Shown here: positions 43,122-53,251 of the stretch, piece after piece
Numbering within the stretch: position 1 is the stretch's first letter
How the letters are laid out: each line of letters starts with the position of its first letter
NCBI GenBank assembly: GCA_902651635.1
Contig: CACRSC010001923.1
Coordinates: 713,977-777,976, forward strand
From: Mastigamoeba balamuthi
Lineage: Eukaryota; Evosea; Mastigamoebida; Mastigamoebidae
DNA: 64,000 nucleotides
Direction: 5' to 3'
Notes under the pieces: model-generated
Told to the model about the DNA's origin: nothing
Seen by the model: only the letters and a program-made list of their open reading frames with translations
Database searches by the model: none
Translations under genes and position numbers: made by a program

Positions 43122-45087
43122 CGTCTACGAACTGCGAGCGGCGCCGTGAGAGGCGGCGAACAACCCAGATGGTGTGCGGGAGCGGTACCCGGTGCTCGGT
43201 GGTGTGCCTTGGGCTCCTGCGTGAGCGCACTCTGTTCGCCGATGTTCTGAAGATTTTGGCCAAAGTGCCGAAAATCCGGAGGTCAACAGACCCGAGCGCG
43301 ATATCGATCGTTCAACATCGCCTTTCTTCGCGCCGCTTGGCTGCCGAATAGCCGCTGCAACACGTCAGCGATGACGCCATTCGGGGTGCGCCGCGGCAGC
43401 GTTTTTTGTTGGCGACTTCTGCGGCAGCAGCGTCTCCACGAATCGGCCGGGCCGCACTTTGTTTTTATCAAAGGCGACGCCAAGCAAACACACTGCTCGC
43501 CTCGATGCCACTGCAGCGGTCGCCAAGGACCAGCGGCTATGGCGCGGGCGCACGCCAACGCCCCAGGCGTGTCTCGCAGGAGGCTCTGCCGGGGGCCGCG
43601 CCCGCACAGAACATCACCCAGCCTCCAGCCTGCTCCGCGATTCTGTGCGTCCGCGCGCTCTCCGATACCCCCCCTTCCCCCCCAGCCTTTGCCTCCGAAA
43701 TTCGCCCCCTCTCCGTGCCCAAGAGCCCCCTCCCCGGTGCCCTTTGCCCTCTGTGCGCGCGCGCCCGAGTCCCGATCGGCAGCGTGATTGGAGTTTGAAT
43801 TGAATCTGCCGGCGGCGCGCGTATGGCTTTGGCGCCCCTTGGTAATTCCCCGCTGACCCCCCGCCCCCGCGCGTGCTTCTCGTGCTGCGCAGTGACCTGA
43901 AGGGTGGGAAACCGGCTGTGCTCCCTGCCGCGTCGGGGAACCTCTGGCCCTGCGTCTGCAGGGGCGCTGCCCTACTGCGAAGGCAAGGGGTATGGAGGGT
44001 GGCCGCGGGACCTGCCTGGAGGGGCGCGTCACACCGAGGTCGCGGGGGGATCTCTCAACCGTGTGTGGGGGGGAGATCGTGGTTCGGAGGTCACCCGGAG
44101 TCCTCGCCCGCGACGCTCCGCGGCGCTGCCGAGGTCGCGCGGCTCGCCATCGGCCTGTCCAACGTGCCGTGCGCTCTGCCTCCCTCTCTTTCCCCTCGCC
44201 TCCTTCTTTTCCCTCCTTTTCCCGATCTCTTTTTGCCGATCTGTTCAATTGTTCTCGCCTCTGTGCGCCGCTGCTCACGCAACGTGCCCTCCGCCGCCCC
44301 CGCCGCGCAGGGAGCAAACGGGCGGTGGGTCCGCAAGGCGAGGGGGATGCGCATGGGCAGCGACTGACGCAGTCCTTCCGTCGACCGGCCAGCGAACGAC
44401 ACACAAACGCACCAACGCCCTGCTCCTGGCGTGTTGGACAACATCCACGTCGCCCTCACCTGCGTCGCGGCGCTGCGCTCCACGAGTTGCCCGTGCTCGG
44501 GTCGTCCTGGACTCGTCGGTGTCTCGGGGCTTGACCCATCTCTCCCTCGCCTGCCCTCATTTTCCCTTGATTGAACGGTTTCTTCCTCACATTTCTAACC
44601 CTCGCGCGAGCGCGAGTCGTTTTCTGCATCCTCGGCGTTCATCCCGGCCCCCGTCGTCGCGCTCTATCGTCGTCGTCACACGCCGTACTGCGGGCTTGCA
44701 CACGTTCGATCTCGTCCACGTGCTGTTTCGGTCGTGCCGTCGTCGTTCGTTGCCTTCACGTCCTACTGTCGTTCCATTTACCCCGAACTCGTGCCGTCGG
44801 TCGTCGAGCACGTCAGTCATCCCCGAGGCGGCCACCTGCGACCAGGAAGAGCGCAATAGGCGTGGGGGTTTTCTCGGTGGCCTCTTTCCCCCCGCCTCTG
44901 CCCTGCTCTGTCCTGTGCCAACTGCATCCCCATTGAGGCCACATGCGCCACACCGCAATAAATCACTGTTGTCGAGGCGCAACTACCCTCCTGGTCAGAG
45001 AAGCTTGCTATTGTGGCGATGGCTTCCCACACATGCTCGCAGTTTTAAGGGGCACAGAGTACAAACAGTGGGCGTTGTTAAGAGGCG

Positions 45088-45192
45088 TCATTTTCTACTA
45101 GTTAGCTTGAGGCTCGATGCTGACGAGACCAGCCCCGCGACCTTGCTCAGCCAGGGCAGCGCGTGAGCAGAGTATCCCCGCCACCTGCCAGG
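45088..45192 (-). pseudogene. Duplicated 3' tail of the phosphodiesterase gene
   Basis: Encodes the same last 33 residues as the intact gene (WRGYSAHALPWLSKVAGLVS through TSRK and TGA), with only a few silent or third-position differences. The rest of the gene is absent. Confidence 0.85.
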
Positions 45193-45202
45193 GGAGCCAA
45201 TA

Positions 45203-46360
45203 ATGGCCTCTAAAGCATCGCGACCGCGAGTGTTCAAGCTCTTTTGCCTTCGTCCCGTGGTGGTTAACGACCACCTGAGACTCTCATCTCCCTCTGCATC
45301 TCCTCGTAAACGCAGCCTCGGCACGTGTGCGACCTCACGCCCCTGTTGATTGTCTCGGCGACGGCGCACTCTCAGCAGGAATGAATGTCCTTTTCTACTT
45401 TGATCCGAAAAGGAAGTGCCGCATTTGGTCTTCGCCATTTTTCTGGTCACGCCATTTCTCAATCCGCATTTATCGTATCTGCATCACACAAGTGAAGCTA
45501 TTGCTCCTTAGTCAATTCCAATGGATGCGGTGCTCAGGGTATTCAACACGTTGAGGATGGCGCGCTGGGTAACGGGGCTCGCCCACTCTGGGAGGGCGAG
45601 GGCGCCGTCACCGCAGCAGCACTCCTGGAACTCAAACACGGCCACCGAGCAGCCAGTGGCGAACCTCAGGGACGAGTATTCGCCAGGTATTCACAGTTCC
45701 CCATCAGACACTCTGACGCGCTGCAAGGCGACGACGGCAAGAGAAAAATTGAGATACAGGTCGCCTACCCCCTGAAGCTCTTTGTCGCGCATGACCCGAG
45801 AGAGCTGCAGAACAGGGCCCTCCGCCACAAATGTTCGCGGGTAACACTGGCTTCTGTTTTCGCTAAGAGAAGTTTTATTCGCAGTCGAGCACTTCATCAT
45901 AGACTGCATGCACGATCTCGGGGGTCCAGAGAAGTGCTATGTAGTGGTTATCCTGCCGAGGCGGTTCGAGGGGGACTATAACGCAACGATGGTGCCCGAG
46001 GCGCTGAGATGCTGGTTCAGGCACCGCAAGAGGCAGAAGAAGCACGAGCTGTGCGAAATGATCACGAGTGGGATTAAGTGGCTGCTGGTGTGCACGCTGA
46101 TCCTCGTGCTGCTGCTGCTGGCAGCCACGGAATTCGGGCGCCTCACGAGGTTTGCAAAAGATCACTCACCGCTCGTCGACATCGGAGTGCAGTGGCTAAC
46201 GATCGCGGGATGGATCGCCCTCTGGGAACCCATCACGCTCTTCTTACACTCGTGGAGGCCAGTGCGCGCTGACATAGTCGCGTTCAGGGGCATCCAGCAC
46301 GTCACGAAAGTGGTCGAGTACCGTGATACAGGAAATAACAGATCCGCCGGAAATCTGTGA
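45203..46360 (+). CDS. Orphan two-span membrane protein, copy 2
   Basis: Three exons (45203-45324, 45498-45832, 45885-46360) close in phase and give 310 aa. Exon 1 starts MASKASRPRVFKLFCLRPV and is basic. Exon 2 carries DALQGDDGKRKIEIQVAYPL and LFVAHDPRELQNRALRHK. Exon 3 carries FEHFIIDCMHDLGGPEKC, a basic strip (RHRKRQKKHE), the helices WLLVCTLILVLLLLAATEFG and DIGVQWLTIAGWIALWEPIT, and LHSWRPVRADIVAFRGI. It is parallel in orientation to copy 1 and retains the same exon 2/3 intron. The N-terminal half has diverged strongly while the membrane half is nearly invariant, suggesting selection on the membrane portion. No known domain recognised. Confidence 0.72.
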
Positions 46361-46549
46361 ATGGCCAACGAAATAGTGAAGGAAATGAGGATTCCGAGGT
46401 GAAAGCTCAACGCAAGCCAGAAAGCTCAGGAAAGGAACTCTATCAATACTGAAAACAGAAAATGCGAATCAGAACAACGTTAACTGTTATGTTCTTGTGA
46501 ACAACAGAGTCATTGAAGAGGTCGAGGTTCTGTCAGTGAACTTCTTGAG

Positions 46550-47889
46550 CTTCTCTTCAATCACTACAGTCTCATACACAAAGATGCAGGCCCACAGTAG
46601 TTTGTCTCGCAGCTCGGAGAGATGAACCCATTCTGCATCGAAGAGCTCTTCAGTGTGAGTCTTGTGTGGTTCTGAAACCTTCGGGGAATTCTCTGGCTGT
46701 GTCTCAATGAAGGCATAGTGAAATTTACTGGCGAGCTCATCAGCAAGATCATCATGCCCCGAAAGTTGACCCCTGAAGGGGGGCTTGTCTACGTCGTCTG
46801 TGGGATCAGTCTCAGTGGCAAACCAGTTTCACTTTTCATTATCCCAGTAATGAATACTGCAAACAAGCATCCTTCACCTCATGATATCCTGGAACTGGTT
46901 CGCAACATGATCAGGAACTACCAAGAGTGTAATACTCTTCCATCATCAGTCTGTCTCGTTATTAATGCTGCCTGTAGTAGTGTTTCCAGTCCTCAGTGTC
47001 ACTATTCAGCAATTCTGTTCATTGCCTCAGGGCCAGACTCAGAGTATAAAGAGCTTGTTGGATACCAACTCACTCTGGGTAAGAGTCAGATCATACTGCA
47101 CAGTGCTGTTCTTCAGGCTGCCTTTAAGAATGTCAAGATGATGTTCAACATGACCATCTTCTTCACCCTGGCTGAGCCTGTTGCGGAGGCCTCTTATAAG
47201 AAGCGTGTTCTCTCCAAGACTGCAGACGAGAAGCTGCTCAAGCTCTCAGTTAATGATTTGCACCACTTGGCACAGCAAGTATGAGATCAGTCAGAGTGGT
47301 GGTAAGAAAGACCATATCACTCATCGTCAACAGTGATACCAAGGGCCTTGAGGCTTCCAAGGTAACAAACATGTGCACGGCACCAGAGAGCCTCAGCAGC
47401 AATAGCAAGGCTTCCTTATCATCAAATCCTGTCTCAGGTCCGTCCTTTTGTGTGCCTTTCTGACTGTTGGCTCAGAGGACGAATCCTGTTCTCGTCACTA
47501 TAAAGAACTGGAAACGTGGACCTGTGCCCAACTCAGAGAGCATCTGCAGACGAAGCTGAGCACTTCTGCATCTTGCAAGAAGGACGACCTAGTCAGGTGA
47601 ATTCTTGAACATGAGGATTTTGTGCTCGGACCTTTGCTGGGTGACTCCGACTCCGAGCCTGGATTTATGACCAGGTTTCTGGGAGACCACCTCAGGTTGC
47701 TCTTGACAAGCTCGTCTTCAATCTCGTTGATCAACTGGATCTGTTGCTCAGCAACATCCCATTCCTCTTCAAGGTTAAGTCAGATTATCTGGCACTACCA
47801 GCTTCAAACCCAAGAGGACCCAAACTTGTGTGGGGTCCTCCTTGGGTTCTGGCAAGCACCCTCATGCCAGGCATGGTCCACCTGCTGTT
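46550..47889 (+). pseudogene. Dead DNA-transposon transposase, possibly piggyBac-like
   Basis: One frame runs ELLELLFNHYSLIHKDAG, TAG, FVSQLGEMNPFCIEELFSV, TGA, then a 188-codon open stretch (46721-47284) with NEGIVKFTGELISKIIMPRK followed by LTPEGGLVYVVCGISLSGKP. That pair of blocks resembles the piggyBac catalytic DE-x-M-x-x-F-x-G-R...Y-M-P-x-K-P-x-x-x-G-x-K-x-W segment, with Asp changed to Asn. Further frames to 47889 (KLVFNLVDQLDLLLSNIPFL...) are shifted. No terminal inverted repeats or TTAA duplication were found by eye. Lower GC than the host genes. Confidence 0.4.
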
Positions 47890-48873
47890 AAGTGAATAGG
47901 TGAGATTTTCAATGAAAAAGTGACAATCTACTGGTTTGCCTCTCGGTTGGTTAGGCACCTGCTAATGTGAAGCCTTTCCCTTCAGTACCTTGACCTTGTT
48001 CTTCTCGGCCTGCTGGAGGTAGCATGGCTGTCCATTGATGCCAGGTTTACGTTTCTGAGATTGTCTTGCATGCATTTTTGGAATACTCTTTTATTGCAAA
48101 GTTAGTAATTTGCCATATGGTTTTAAGTGCCAGCAGATTAATGTACCATCAGCAGAAAACTCAAGTATTTCTCACTTTGAATTCCACATTTCCACGTTTA
48201 ATGAACAATTATGCTTGTTTTTGTGAGTTATAACTTTTTCTGAGGAATTCCCGCTCACAATTATCGTTTAACAAAGAGGCTTTCTTGTCTGGTACCAAGT
48301 CAAGACCTCTGTCAGTATCTAACAAATAGCTCTGATATCTGAAAGTCCTCAATCCAAGAATCCTGTAATATCATCTGGGCTGCAGACAAAGAAGAGGAGT
48401 AGGGAAATGCTGAGGGATGTAGATCAGCAGTTTTACCTTACCAGGGCTCTGATGGACGGGAGTGAGAGAGACAGCCAGGTAATGCTCCCTCTACACAGGA
48501 GAACAACCCCATTCATGCTGCATCTGTCTGGTGTTAGTGACGTGATGGCACGGTGGTGCTGTTGCTCAAGGACCACCTCAGGAAGCACAGTGCCTGGTGA
48601 GGAGCGGGTTCAAATTCCTGGAAGGCCCCCAGTGAGGCCTGTGCAGGCGAACTGTGCCCAACGATTAGCAACGTCCTATGATGGCGCTCCGCCGTGCATG
48701 CTGCGGACGGTGTGAAGACGTGTATTGAGTGGTGACGGGTGACGAGTGTCATAATGAGATATTTCTTGTGACGTTGGATACGGTAGCGGGACTGAATCTC
48801 CAATGCACGAAATATCTCGCCAAACGCTCAATCGCCAACCCCCGCGCGCGCGCGCCCCACCCCCGCCGGCAAA
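47890..48873. other. Unassigned spacer upstream of the dynactin gene
   Basis: AT-richer until about 48400, then mixed. No recognisable CAP-Gly exon (no GKNDG-type motif) or other domain was found in any frame. The final 150 nt are GC-rich and probably the dynactin promoter/leader. Confidence 0.45.
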
Positions 48874-51800
48874 ATGTCAGGCAGACCGCGCGCGTCGTCT
48901 CTGCTGCCGCGCCCCGTGGCGCACTCGCTCTCCCGCCGGCTCTCCGTCAGCTCCGCGCTGCGCCCGCCGGTCCTGCGCCCAGCGGCCTCGCCGTCGCCGC
49001 CCGCGGGCGCAGCGGGCGCCCCCATGGGCCCACCTCTTCTGCTGCCGCCCTCGCCCCGCCGCGTGCCCCCGGGCTCGGTCGACCTCCTCGAGGAGCTCGC
49101 CATCGCCAAGGAGGCCGCCGAGAGCCGCGCCGAGGGCCTCGCCCGGCAGCTCGAGGCCGCGCGGGGCGAGTCCGAGGGCCTGCGGTCGCTGCTCGCGCGG
49201 CTCAGCGACGCGGCCGCCCGCGACAGCGCCGAGAGGGCTGCGGCGCTCGACCAGCGCGCGGGAGAGTGCGAGAGGCTCAGGGAGCAGGTCGCCCAGCTCA
49301 TGGCCTCGGCAGACGAGCTGCGCGGGGCCGAGCGCGCCGTCGAGAAGCTCGCCGAGCGCTGCGCGTCGCTCGGTGCGTACCGAATTGGCCCCAATTGGCC
49401 CAATTGGCAATTCCCTCCTCGTTTTCAATTCGGGTTGCGGGTCGATTGAATTGGCTCGCAAGTATGGGTGCCCCCCGAATGTCGATTCCCTCCCCCCCCG
49501 GGTGGCCCTTGGGGGAAAGTATGGAAATTGGCTTTGCAAGTGCCTGTGACGTCACCGAATTCCGCCGGTTTCCGTTCCGTTTGCGCCGTCTCTCGTCTTC
49601 CCCCCCCCCCCCCCCCCCTGGCAATTGCTGAGGGGTGGCCGATGGCGGGGCAGAGGACGAGCGGGACTCGGCCAAGGAGGAGGTGCGGGCGCTGAGAGAG
49701 CTCAAGGCGGCGGCCGAGGCGCTCGAGGCCGAGCAGGCGGCGGAGATCAAGCGCCTGGCCGACGACCTCGACCGCGCGCGCTCGGTCGCCGAGGCCTCGG
49801 CCCTCGACGCGCGCCAGTCGCGCGAGCGTGCCGACGTCGCCGAGCGCCTCTGCGCGCAGCTCGCCACGGCCCTCCGCGAGACGCAGCGCACGCCCCCCGA
49901 GCAGCCCCAGGCCCCCGCGGGCTCCTCTGGCGCCCCTGCGGGCCACGGCGCCGACGCCGAGGCGCGGCTGGCGAGGGCGGAGGCCCGCGCGGGCGTCTGC
50001 CAGGCGCTGCGGGGCGCCGCGAGGGCCGAGGCGCGCACGTGGTCGGACCTCTCGCGCGGCGTCTTCGGGGGGTCGGCGCTCGCGCCAGCCGAGGAGGGCG
50101 CGCGGCTCGCGCTGGCGGCCGCGCGCTGCGGCTCCGAGTGCCGCGCGGCCCGCGAGGCCGTCTGCGCGTGCGCCTCGCGCAAGGAGAGCGCCGTGCCGTG
50201 GGAGTTCGCCGCAGAGCTCGCCGCGGCCGAGGCGGCGCTCGCGGCCGTCGCGTTTGCGCTGCGCTCGCGCTGCTGCGCCGACGCGGCCACGTGGCCCCCG
50301 GGGACGCCCCCGGGCTGCGCCGGCGCTGTCGCGAGCGCCGAGGCGACGGTCGACGCCGCCTGCGCCGTCGTGGCCAGCGACGGGGTCCCCGAGCCCGAGG
50401 CGCTGGCGCCGCTGCTGGCGCCCCTGCGCGCCGCGTGCGCGGAGCTGCGCGGAGTGCTGCCGGGCGGCCCCGCGGACGTCTGCGACGCCGAGGGCCGCGC
50501 GAGGGCCGCCGAGCTCGCCTGCAGGACGCGCGCGGCGTGCATCGCGAGCGGCGCGGGCTCGGAGAGCGAGCTGATCCCGTGGGACCTCGTCGAGGTCGTC
50601 CGCAGCGTGCTGGCCCAGTACGATCGCTCGTCGCTGCCCGCCGACGACTGGCGCGCGGCCGTCGGCGTCTTCGCGGCGCTCAGCGACGCGGCGCAGAAGC
50701 TGCTCGCCGGGTTCGCCTGCGCCGACGACGCCGCCGACGACTCGGCGGCGCTGCAGAGCGACGCCACGTGGGAGGAGAGCGCGGGGCAGTTCGTCAAGGA
50801 GGTCCACGACGCGCTCAACGCCCTCGCGGCGCCCGCACAGCAGCCGCAGAGGCCGCGCCCGCAGTCGCCCGGCTCGCAGTGGCTCGAGGGCGTGCACAGG
50901 ACCCGCGACGCGCTGTTCGCCGAGCCCAACTCGCTGCGCCAGCGCGCCAGCGACGCCGAGAAGGAGCGGGCCGAGGCGCAGCGGGCGCTGTCGGTGGCCG
51001 AGGTGCGGCTCGACGACAGGCGCCGCATGGAGGAGTCGCTGCTGGCCCGCGTCTCGCTGCTGCAGCAGACGACCGACGAGCAGCGCGAGCAGCTCAAGAA
51101 GATGCGCGAGGCGCTGCGCTCGCAGGAGCAGAGCTTCGAGGCCGAGCTCGACCGCCTGCGCGCGGCCAACCAGCACCGCGAGCAGCTCGCGGCCAGCCAC
51201 CACGCGCGCAGCAGCAGCTTCAGCTTCAGCCGCCTCTCGGCCGCCAGCTCCTCCTCGTCGTCGTCGCAGCAGTCGCCGTCGCCGCTGTCGGCGTCGTCGG
51301 GGCCCGTCGCCGCGGCGCCGGTGACGCCGCAGATGCAGCTGTCGCTCGCGAGGCTCGCGGTGTCGTCGCTCAGCGTGCAGCCGGCGCTCCTCTCGCCGAC
51401 GGCGGCGCAGGCGGCTTCGATGCCCGGGCTGTCGCTGCCCGTGCCCGCGCAGCAGCAGCAGCCGGCGACGGGGCAGACGACGCCGCCCGTCACGCCGCGG
51501 CCCGAGAAGGCGCTCAAGGCCGAGGCCCGGGAGCTCAGCCTCTCGCTGCAGCACGCGGAGCTCGAGAACGCGTCGCTGCGCGCGCAGCTGGCCGACGTGC
51601 TCGCCCGCGACATCGCGCGGCTCTGCGACACGGGCGCCCGCGACGACTACGCGCTGCCGCCGGCCTCGCCCGGGTCGCGCGAGATCTCCAAGGCCGTGAG
51701 CGCCGTCGCCGAGGCCGGCAGGGCCGCCGCGCTCGAGGCGGCGGGCGCGAGGGTTGTGAGCCTGCGCGACAAGGCGGCGTGGGCCGAGGGCGCGCAGCTG

Positions 51801-51992
51801 CTGAGGGCGCAGGCCAACGTGAGCGCCGCGAGGGCGTCGAGCATCGTCTCGGCCGTCGAGTGCGCGCGGGACGTGGCGCTCGTGGGGGTCGTGCGCGTGC
51901 CGTCGGCCGCCCCGACGACGGCGGCACCCACGCCGGTGCTGATGACGCGCGAGCAGCTGCGCGCGCTGCACGCGTCCCTCCTCTTTGTTTAA
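48874..51992 (+). CDS. DCTN1: Dynactin p150-like subunit without CAP-Gly domain
   Basis: Two exons (48874-49372, 49654-51992), 945 aa. A basic Ser/Arg/Pro-rich N-terminus (about 65 aa) precedes a long coiled coil beginning SVDLLEELAIAKEAAESRAE. A globular Ala-rich middle with LIPWDLVEVVRSVLAQYDRS follows, then a second coiled coil (MEESLLARVSLLQQTTDEQR...). The C-terminus is diagnostic: LSLSLQHAELENASLRAQL, then VGVVRVP...PVLMTREQLRALHASLL, aligning with the p150 C-terminus (GKV...LVLTQEQLHQLHSRL). Dynactin recruits cytoplasmic dynein to cargo. The microtubule-binding CAP-Gly domain is absent, as in the p135 isoform of animals. Intron 1 contains a run of about 20 C. Confidence 0.75.
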
Positions 51993-52342
51993 ACAGTTCA
52001 ACGCAGCAAACACAACTTGTCCGAAGACCACCGCGGGGGACTCGCTGTTGACAGCTGCCTCCCCCGCACGGCCGTTCTTCACGGGAACACAACAGCCAAC
52101 ACAGCACTTAAGGACAAACAACGTGCAGCAGAGCCATCGCAACATCCTGTGCTTACCGACCACGTATGCCTACGCACCAACACGAAGCGTTCCAAGTAGA
52201 GAACGGTCGGACAAGAAGGGCTCAAGCGTGGCAGCAACACGCAGACGAGTGCGCAGTCAAACAACAATCATTGTGTGGTGGAAGTCGGGACCACGCTGTG
52301 CACTCGGCTACTCGTACAACGGCCGGTGGTGCAGTAGCGCGG
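51993..52342. other. Intergenic region between convergent genes
   Basis: 350 nt shared by the 3' ends of the dynactin-like and SIMPL genes. No gene seen. Confidence 0.5.
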
Positions 52343-53083
52343 CTACCTCGAGAGGCCGGCCAGCAGCGCCGCCTCGTCGTCGGTCAGCGCGTCCATGCGG
52401 ACGGTCCCCTCGGGCACGATGAGCTCCCAGACGGCCGATACCGAGTCCGTGACCGTCAGCGTGCCGACGGGCAGCGTGATGGCGTTCTTGAGCGACCCCA
52501 CGATGACCGGCGACGGCGAGAACGACGTGTCCGAGACGCTGACGATGAGCCCCAGCGTCGCGTTGACGAGGTCGGCCAGCTGGGCGGCCACCGCGTGCGC
52601 CTCGTCGACCGCGACGCTGCGCGCGAGCTGCAGGGCGTTGTTCCTCGTCGACCCGTCGACGCCGTACGTCACCGAGTTGATGTCGTTGGCCCCGCTGCTG
52701 ACGGCGCTGTCGATGACCTCGCCCACCGTGTTCACGTCGCGGACCGTGATCGTGACGAGGACCGTCGACGTCCACATGACGCCCGTGTCGTTGTCCATGG
52801 GGAAGACGGGCGTCAGCGAGACCTCCGAGAGCCTGACGTCCGAGTCGGGGATCCTCGACGACCTGAGCGACCTCCGCAGCGTGCTGAGGGCCGACGACGT
52901 CGCGTTGAGTGCCGCAGAGGCCGTGTCGTTGGTCGACGTGGCGCCCAGCTCGACCGTGGCGAACGTCGGGGTCACCGAGACGCTGCCCGAGCCCGTCGAG
53001 CTCACCGTGCGGTTCGACGCCGCCCAGCAGCCCGCCGACAGCCCCATCGCCACGACGCAGACGACCAGCAGCTTGGAGACCAT
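52343..53083 (-). CDS. Secreted SIMPL-domain (DUF541) protein
   Basis: Intronless, 246 aa. A cleavable signal peptide (LLVVCVVAMGLSAGCWAAS) is followed by VSSTGSGSVSVTPTFATVEL, the typical first strands of the SIMPL family (G-x-G...V-x-x-x-P-D-x-A). SRIPDSDVRLSEVSLTPVFP and NDINSVTYGVDG with ALQLARSVAVDEAHAVAAQL are the other two family blocks. SIMPL proteins are widespread in bacterial periplasms and form oligomeric beta-rich assemblies; animals have a cytosolic IRAK-1 binding relative. Signal peptide, lack of introns and the bacterial layout suggest acquisition from bacteria. Several N-x-T/S sites would allow N-glycosylation. Start chosen at the ATG giving the signal peptide. Confidence 0.85.
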   Translation of the reverse strand: MVSKLLVVCVVAMGLSAGCWAASNRTVSSTGSGSVSVTPTFATVELGATSTNDTASAALNATSSALSTLRRSLRSSRIPDSDVRLSEVSLTPVFPMDNDTGVMWTSTVLVTITVRDVNTVGEVIDSAVSSGANDINSVTYGVDGSTRNNALQLARSVAVDEAHAVAAQLADLVNATLGLIVSVSDTSFSPSPVIVGSLKNAITLPVGTLTVTDSVSAVWELIVPEGTVRMDALTDDEAALLAGLSR

Positions 53084-53251
53084 GGTTGCTAGCTCTTGTA
53101 TGGGACAACAGACGAAGTAAAAGTTGTGGGGATGATTCGTAGGGAGAACGCTTCCCCGTGGTCACAGATTCTTCGGCCCCGACGTCATCGGGGAAAATAT
53201 CTGGTTTTCCGGGATATTGGTGACAAAATCTGTGCTGGAGGCCGAACCATC

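Larger units (their letters stand above)
42283..45192 (-). repeat. Inverted duplication, right arm
   Basis: Reverse-complement partner of 37249-40420, about 2.9 kb. It has more indels in its gene-bearing ends than in its centre. The spacer between arms is about 1.86 kb. The outer boundary (45192) is 10 nt upstream of the start codon of the second two-span membrane protein gene. Confidence 0.93.

Noticed and set aside
49425-52163. Very long minus-strand open frames opposite the dynactin gene
   Set aside because: These are shadows caused by extreme GC3 bias; the plus-strand frame carries the coiled coils and the p150 C-terminal signature.
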